Source of the DNA: Vibrio sp.
GTDB taxonomy: Bacteria; Pseudomonadota; Gammaproteobacteria; Enterobacterales; Vibrionaceae
Assembly: GCA_007124475.1 (NCBI GenBank)
Contig: SLFB01000154.1
Coordinates: 1-10,043, forward strand
DNA: 10,043 nt
Reading direction: 5' to 3'
Below are positions 5,391-10,043 of the stretch, piece after piece. Numbering within the stretch: the first letter of the stretch is position 1; each line of letters begins with the position of its first letter. The notes beneath the pieces were generated by a model that ran no database searches, was not told the origin of the DNA, and worked only from the letters and a program-made list of their open reading frames with translations. Both the position numbers and the translations under genes were made by a program.

Positions 5391-6536
5391 ATGATGTTCA
5401 GAGTCATTGGGTGCGCCATACTTTACCTCATTTTAGTCAGCCCCTCGTTTGCGCTAGAACCAATATCACCACGAATTGTAAATGGTAAGCCGACAACGCT
5501 GATGCAATTCCCTTCTTTTGTCAGTCTTTATTACGACCGAATAGAGTATGACGGTCGATTCAGTCCAGTAAGTTTTTGTGGCGGGACGCTTCTTGATGAT
5601 CGACATGTTCTAACCGCGGCCCACTGTTTATTTGATGGGCGAGGTCAGCTTGATATCGCTTGGTTGCTCTTTACCGTTGCCGGGCAATTTGATAATGAAT
5701 CCGACTTTCCGCATAGCAATATTAAAACAGTACGTGCTGAAGCGGTGTTTTATCATCCAAATTATCAAGATTCATCGAATGCCTTATGGGCGAACGATAT
5801 TGGGATTATCCGTTTAGAGCGAGAGCTAAATGGGCAAGGTTTTGTTCAGCGACCGAAGGATCAAAAATATCGTTTTGGATTCAATGGGGTTGACGATGAG
5901 AATAACGGTTTTAGGTTTGAAACGGTTGGTCATGGAAATACTCGTTCGGGTCGTAAAGAGGATGATAGGTTATTATTTACTACCATGTTTTATGTCTCTA
6001 ACGCTCGCTGTCAATTAGATATAACGCCATTTGGCTTAACGCTAAATATCCATCATCTATGTTTCAAAGGCGATGGTATTAACCCAGAAACCGAGCTTTC
6101 TAATGGTACCTGTCAGGGAGACTCAGGTGGACCGATTTTTTGGAATAATGCAGGTCATTTAATTCAAGTTGGGATCACGAGTTTTGGTCCTTCAGAATGC
6201 GGTTCTGGATTTCAGCGTTCAAAAGTGACGTCAGTTTTTACCGAAATTTATGGTTATCGTGAATGGATTGATGGTGTGCTAGCAGGAACTATCGACGCTA
6301 ATTTACTGCTTACCGAAGAGGACCGTTTAGCTTATGTCGATGATGGTGTAATTATCAGCACAGAACCACCAGAACCAGAACCTGAATCTGCTGATACAGC
6401 GGCAGTTGTGAATACTGGGGCTGGGGGAAGTTGGTCTTGGCTGTGGAGTGTACTCTTACTGGCATACGCTTATCTGCGGAGGAGCAACTATATTATTCAC
6501 ACGTTCGATGAGGATTACATAAGGTATAACGACTAG
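5391..6536 (+). CDS. Secreted trypsin-fold serine protease (S1 family) with GlyGly-CTERM-like tail
   Basis: A 381-aa exported protease. Residues 1-21 form a signal peptide (cleavage after PSFA), followed by a short propeptide and the activation site R28-IVNG. The catalytic triad is His78 (LTAAHC), Asp136 (NDIGIIRL) and Ser245 (GTCQGDSGGP). Cys pairs fit the usual 42-58, 168-182 and 191-220 disulfides. The S1-pocket base residue (trypsin 189) is Gly239 rather than Asp, so cleavage after Lys/Arg is not expected. After the protease domain come an acidic Pro/Glu linker (about 323-333), GAGGSWSW (343-350), a hydrophobic helix and RR (363-364): the GlyGly-CTERM plan of Vibrio type II-secreted proteases such as VesB, processed by rhombosortase. 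Fifteen extra residues follow RRSN, unusual for this signal. The ATG at 5391 is chosen for the GAGG site five bases upstream; the adjacent ATG at 5394 is also possible. Confidence 0.9.
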   Translation: MMFRVIGCAILYLILVSPSFALEPISPRIVNGKPTTLMQFPSFVSLYYDRIEYDGRFSPVSFCGGTLLDDRHVLTAAHCLFDGRGQLDIAWLLFTVAGQFDNESDFPHSNIKTVRAEAVFYHPNYQDSSNALWANDIGIIRLERELNGQGFVQRPKDQKYRFGFNGVDDENNGFRFETVGHGNTRSGRKEDDRLLFTTMFYVSNARCQLDITPFGLTLNIHHLCFKGDGINPETELSNGTCQGDSGGPIFWNNAGHLIQVGITSFGPSECGSGFQRSKVTSVFTEIYGYREWIDGVLAGTIDANLLLTEEDRLAYVDDGVIISTEPPEPEPESADTAAVVNTGAGGSWSWLWSVLLLAYAYLRRSNYIIHTFDEDYIRYND

Positions 6537-8211
6537 CGGTAGCTAATGACAAGGGTTTGGCAAACCAGTAACCTTGTAAATAATTCACCCCCATTTGGCA
6601 GAACTTTCTCTGCATTGCACTGGTTTCTATGCCCTCAATCACTACATCCATATTTCGTGAGCGGCAAAGCTTAACAATGAAAGCTAAAAATTGTTCAGAG
6701 CTAGCGTTGGTGAGAGTTTTCAAAGCCAGTGCTCGATCAATCTTAATTTGGTTAAGTGGTAGGTCAAAAAAGCTGTAAATAGAACTTAAACCAGCACCAA
6801 AGTCGTCCAATGATAGTTTAAAACCCATACGACTTAATGTATTTAGCTGAGTAAGGGCATGTCGGTTACCATCAAGGATCACGGTCTCGGTCAATTCTAA
6901 CACAATGGAAGACGGACAAACGCCAAGGGCATTAGTCATCATCTTGAGATTAGCGGGAAAGTTGCTATTTAATAGTTGTAATACTGAGACATTAACGTTG
7001 ACTCGAGTCGTATCACCATGCATGCGATGATAATCATGAATAAACTGACAGGCTTTCTCAAACACTTGATAGCCAAGCTCAGTGATTAAGCCCTTTTTTT
7101 CTGCCACGGGAATAAATTCATCTGGGTAGATCTCACCAAATTCCGATGAACGCCAGCGAACTAACGCTTCGAAACTGGCAACTCTCCCTGTTTTTGCCTC
7201 ATGGATAGGTTGAAATTTCACCGATAAAGAGTGCTTGCGCAGAGCAGCTTTTAAACCTCGTTCAATAAAGAAGTAACGCTCGACAGCAAGTTTGGTTTCT
7301 GTAACATAAATCTCAACTCGCGACTGACTTTTTTCACCGGCATATTGGCACGTTTGGGCTGCAATATTGAGCGATTGCAGAGCAGAAAGTTGAGGGGAGA
7401 GTACAGGCAGCACACCCACATTGAGTTTGTCGCCTAACAGGTGTCCTTGCTCTTGAGCAGAAAGGGAGTAGTGATTGATTAATGATTGACACAAGTGTTC
7501 TAAAGACTCGATCGAGTTTGCGCCAGGGAGCAAAATTGCAAAATCGTCCGATCGTACCCGATAGAGTGTCGAATGTTGAGTAATAACGGAACGAAAAGCG
7601 TGCTGTATATGTTGTAAAATATGCTGGATAACATTGACACTGTATTGATTGACATAAGAACGAATATCTTCAATTTGAATGTATATTAAGCTGGCAGTCT
7701 CGTTATTATTAGTTAATTGTTCAATATCACGGAGTAACTTTGTGGTATTGGGCATTCCTGACACGACATCGTAAAATGCTGCTTGCTTTAAAAACGAGCT
7801 CATTTTTTTTTGTTCGGAAATATCGCGGTGACTTCCGACCATAAAGCGTTGTCCTTGCTCGCTTTTCGTAACCGCGGTACCTAATAACCAAATATAGTGG
7901 CCAGAGATCGTTTTAGCACGATACTCAGTCTCAGCCCGTGATTCATGCTCAAGATGTTGATCAACCTTATTTTCTAATAATTGCCGGTCGTCTGGGTGAA
8001 CCACAGCAAGCCAATCATTAAAATCAATGCTCGCTGTTGTAAAACCAAATTGGTGATAAAAGGTAGGATTATAAAAGGTCATCATTCCATTGTGATTCAT
8101 ATGGAATAGACCTTCACTAAAAATATCGAAAATATGGATCAGTCGTTGCTGGTGAATAATAGGCTCTAATCGCGGGTGAATTTTGGTTAGCTCGCTTGCT
8201 GTCAACAACAT
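6493..8211 (-). CDS. PAS-GGDEF(degenerate)-EAL protein, predicted c-di-GMP phosphodiesterase
   Basis: A 572-aa cytoplasmic protein with no membrane segment. Domains in order: a PAS fold (about 25-135) ending in the PAC motif GSHRDISEQKK; a GGDEF-type domain (about 145-305) whose signature is reduced to RSDDF (220-224), so cyclase activity is not expected; and an EAL domain (about 316-565). EAL catalytic residues appear intact: E348 of FEALVRW, N407 of VNVNVS, E439/E442 of ELTE, D469-D470 of DDFGAG, K490 of IKID, E526 of IEGIET and Q546 of QGYWFAKP. It should therefore hydrolyse c-di-GMP to pGpG, lowering c-di-GMP and favouring motility over biofilm, with the PAS domain as sensor; its ligand is unknown. 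It starts at ATG 8211 behind AAGTGAG. Its last 44 bp overlap the convergent protease gene. Confidence 0.92.
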   Translation of the reverse strand: MLLTASELTKIHPRLEPIIHQQRLIHIFDIFSEGLFHMNHNGMMTFYNPTFYHQFGFTTASIDFNDWLAVVHPDDRQLLENKVDQHLEHESRAETEYRAKTISGHYIWLLGTAVTKSEQGQRFMVGSHRDISEQKKMSSFLKQAAFYDVVSGMPNTTKLLRDIEQLTNNNETASLIYIQIEDIRSYVNQYSVNVIQHILQHIQHAFRSVITQHSTLYRVRSDDFAILLPGANSIESLEHLCQSLINHYSLSAQEQGHLLGDKLNVGVLPVLSPQLSALQSLNIAAQTCQYAGEKSQSRVEIYVTETKLAVERYFFIERGLKAALRKHSLSVKFQPIHEAKTGRVASFEALVRWRSSEFGEIYPDEFIPVAEKKGLITELGYQVFEKACQFIHDYHRMHGDTTRVNVNVSVLQLLNSNFPANLKMMTNALGVCPSSIVLELTETVILDGNRHALTQLNTLSRMGFKLSLDDFGAGLSSIYSFFDLPLNQIKIDRALALKTLTNASSEQFLAFIVKLCRSRNMDVVIEGIETSAMQRKFCQMGVNYLQGYWFAKPLSLATASRYTLCNPHRTCE

Positions 8212-8352
8212 ATTATCTCACTTAGGGCTAAAACATCACCTATCTGAAAATTATTTGGCTTAGCAATTATTAGTGGTCATTTTGCTTTGCTTTTATCGGC
8301 TTGTCACTAACGTAATGTGTATTGGTTAGTGCAAGTGGCTTGAATATATTTA
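8212..8352. other. Upstream region of the EAL gene, with a 7-bp inverted repeat
   Basis: This stretch is AT-rich and non-coding. CACTAAC (8305-8311) and GTTAGTG (8325-8331) form a perfect inverted repeat with a 13-base spacer, about 95-120 bp before the EAL start, in a position suitable for an operator. No convincing -35/-10 pair could be singled out. Confidence 0.35.
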
Positions 8353-8431
8353 TATACCCAAACCACTTGGAGTTGCAGGTAGGCGAACGAACGTAGCCAA
8401 CATCCCTGCAGCTTCAAGTCGTGAGGGTATA
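8353..8431. repeat. Short ERIC element with internal deletion (79 bp)
   Basis: The element begins TATACCC and ends GGGTATA. The left arm (CACTTGGAGTTGCAGGTAGGCGA) and right arm (ACGAAC, then CCCTGCAGCTTCAAG) match the element at 5230-5357, but about 50 bp of the central palindrome are missing: GGCGA joins directly to ACGAAC. It still can fold into one long imperfect hairpin. It lies between the divergently placed 5' end of the EAL gene and the 3' end of gsk. Confidence 0.85.
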
Positions 8432-8576
8432 CCCACTATAACGAGTGACAAAGAAGCACTCAATAAGCAATAAGTATTATTCGTTACTTATAAGTCAGAT
8501 TTGTGACATTTTGGCAACAATCGGATTTTAGTTGGTCAGAGAAAACCAGAGGTTCAGTGCTAGAGATGAGAAATGA

Positions 8577-8612
8577 GCCGCCTAATGGCATCCATTTGGA
8601 TGACACTAGGCG
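8577..8612 (-). terminator. Stem-loop terminator downstream of gsk
   Basis: On the minus strand CCGCCTA pairs with TAGGCGG, and inside it CATCC pairs with GGATG around an AAAT loop, with one mismatch and one G-U type pair between. It starts 10 bases after the gsk stop. The following tract (CTCATTTCTCATC) is only moderately T-rich, so it may be a weak intrinsic terminator or a 3'-end stabilising hairpin. Confidence 0.65.
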
Positions 8613-8622
8613 GAGAGTAGGG

Positions 8623-9927
8623 TTATCTATCCCAGTAGGCTTCTTCGAGGCTGTCCTCACGCTCAGGTAATGAACGTGATAAACGAGGAGAGTGTTGGGT
8701 TAACACTTCATAACTAACGCGATTAGCATAACGACAGATCTGTGATAAAGAAGAATAGGTGAGATAAGGTAAGCTATGCTTAGCTGAATTTGGGACATTA
8801 TTTCGATGGTAGCGATTAGCCGCCATATCGTGTAATAAAGCAGATAGAGCTCCATCGCCCGCACCATTGGTATTTTTAATTTCCAATGGGCCACCTAAGT
8901 AGGGTCCGATGTGCGAATATACTCGCACTGGTTGCTGACAATCTTGTTGACGCATTGCCCGACTAAATTCATAGCAGTTAAACTCAGGGATATTACCTGG
9001 CAGCAAAGGAAGCTCAGTATCGCGCTTTGCGGATTCATCAACATAACCGGCCATATATAATCCGACTGGGCCAGCGGTACATAATACTAAATCTACCCAA
9101 TCTAACGCTTTATTGGCAGCCAGAAGCGGATCTTTCTCGCCCGTTAAGGCTTCACCTTCCTCTTCGTTCATTGCCAAAACGGTTACATGTTGTTTGAGAT
9201 AGTCTTGCCACCAAGTTTGATTGCCTTCGATGACATATTTCGTCCCTAGAGTTAAAACAACAGGGACATGATGCGCTTTTGCTAGTTCAATGGCACGTTG
9301 CACGGCTTGTGGCATCGGATCATCAGCTTTGCCGCGCATGAGATATGACGAGACAACTAAAGCCGAGGCGCGAGCAAACACTTCTTCAGGGATACTTTCA
9401 GGACGAAGCTGATTCATTTGTCCTTCATTGATCGCGAAGGTTCTTTCGCCATCTTCTGAAATCAAGGTATAACAACGACCAATTGGACCATCGACCGTTT
9501 GTAGATGGTTCAAATTCATCCGCGAAGAGGTTTGACATAAGTATCGATAGGCATAAGAGCTTACTTCGATATTTTTAGACATCACACCAAGTAGTACAGA
9601 CTTGCTGTCTGCTAATACCGAGTAGTTATGTAGAGTGTTACCTATCGTGTCTCCCGGATATAAATGGGTAATCAGTTTACGCTCAACTAACTCGTCGTAA
9701 AGAGCATCGGCTTGACGCTCTTCAAGCACTAAAGAATGCCCTTTACTTAATTGATATTTGGCTAAAAAAGCATCATCAACTCTGGCTTCAATATCGACAA
9801 TCGTTTGCCCCACGCCAACTACCGTAGGGTGGCGTAACTTAGGGGTCGGTTGCATTTGGTTTACAAGCGGATCACGAGCGTGAGTGGGGAAGTAGTGTTT
9901 CGATTTGCGTTGTCCGGGAAACTTCAT
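8623..9927 (-). CDS. gsk: Inosine/guanosine kinase
   Basis: Purine-salvage enzyme of the PfkB/ribokinase family that phosphorylates inosine and guanosine to IMP and GMP with ATP, in the cytoplasm. The 434-aa product from the ATG at 9927 has the same length and the same start (MKFPG-RKSKHYFP) as E. coli Gsk, which is why this start is preferred over the ATG at 9939, four codons upstream. Visible family features are GDTIGNTLHNYSVLAD (92-107), the N-x-x-E-type metal/phosphate motif NEEE (254-257), and the anion-hole/catalytic-base motif NTNGAGDGA (352-360) with Asp358 as the predicted base. The conserved C-terminus HSPRLSR-LPEREDSLEE-YWDR is intact. It is flanked by its own hairpin downstream and looks monocistronic. 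Confidence 0.96.
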   Translation of the reverse strand: MKFPGQRKSKHYFPTHARDPLVNQMQPTPKLRHPTVVGVGQTIVDIEARVDDAFLAKYQLSKGHSLVLEERQADALYDELVERKLITHLYPGDTIGNTLHNYSVLADSKSVLLGVMSKNIEVSSYAYRYLCQTSSRMNLNHLQTVDGPIGRCYTLISEDGERTFAINEGQMNQLRPESIPEEVFARASALVVSSYLMRGKADDPMPQAVQRAIELAKAHHVPVVLTLGTKYVIEGNQTWWQDYLKQHVTVLAMNEEEGEALTGEKDPLLAANKALDWVDLVLCTAGPVGLYMAGYVDESAKRDTELPLLPGNIPEFNCYEFSRAMRQQDCQQPVRVYSHIGPYLGGPLEIKNTNGAGDGALSALLHDMAANRYHRNNVPNSAKHSLPYLTYSSLSQICRYANRVSYEVLTQHSPRLSRSLPEREDSLEEAYWDR

Positions 9928-10043
9928 ATCCAGAGTCATAGGTAAGGAACAGTTTCGCGAATATTATCACAAAAAGATGAAACAATTTATAATATTTACA
10001 TCAATAACCAATTTGATCGTTTGCAGTGCACATAACCCCAAAC
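9928..10043 (-). promoter_or_regulatory. Upstream region of gsk
   Basis: This is a strongly AT-rich leader. TGTGATAAT (9963-9971, read on the minus strand) resembles an extended -10 box, with no good -35 at the usual distance. Further upstream GCAAACG (10018-10024) matches half of a PurR operator. Both are weak calls from the sequence alone. Confidence 0.35.

Noticed and set aside
10011..10030. PurR operator upstream of gsk
   Set aside because: Only the GCAAACG half matches; the second half does not follow the consensus, so it is not called as a site.

Overview
The window reads as chromosomal DNA of a gammaproteobacterium, most likely Vibrio or another member of the Vibrionaceae. The evidence is an inosine/guanosine kinase of the enterobacterial/vibrio type (434 aa), two ERIC-type intergenic repeats, a secreted trypsin-fold protease with a GlyGly-CTERM-like sorting tail, and a PAS-GGDEF-EAL protein. 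The genus assignment is inference; no rRNA or tRNA gene is present.

Left part (1-4092, all minus strand): a compact iron-linked operon read from about 4060 down past position 1. A good sigma70 promoter and a Fur-box-like 19-mer (16/19 match to the classical consensus) precede, in order, a secreted DUF4198-like protein, two tandem paralogous SAM-binding proteins resembling a cut-down nicotianamine synthase, a flippase-like (LPG-synthase membrane-domain/UPF0104) polytopic protein, FeoA, and FeoB (cut by the window edge). Four of the five junctions are 4-nt ATGA stop/start overlaps and the fifth is a 32-nt overlap, so the six genes are almost certainly one translationally coupled unit. The second SAM-binding gene carries an in-frame TGA exactly where its paralog has a Trp codon. 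I consider this operon the most interesting item here: a ferrous-iron transporter of an atypical FeoB subtype bundled with possible metal-ligand or methylation enzymes and a periplasmic protein.

Middle (4150-5369): a TVP38/TMEM64 (VTT) family membrane protein on the minus strand, then about 480 bp of non-coding DNA ending in a near full-length ERIC element immediately upstream of the next gene.

Right part (5391-10043): the secreted serine protease on the plus strand overlaps, tail to tail by 44 nt, a PAS-GGDEF(degenerate)-EAL protein on the minus strand, predicted to be a c-di-GMP phosphodiesterase. A 411-bp gap follows, holding a 7-bp inverted repeat, an internally deleted ERIC element and a terminator hairpin. 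Last is gsk (inosine/guanosine kinase) on the minus strand with its upstream region. These right-hand genes look like independent transcription units with no shared pathway.
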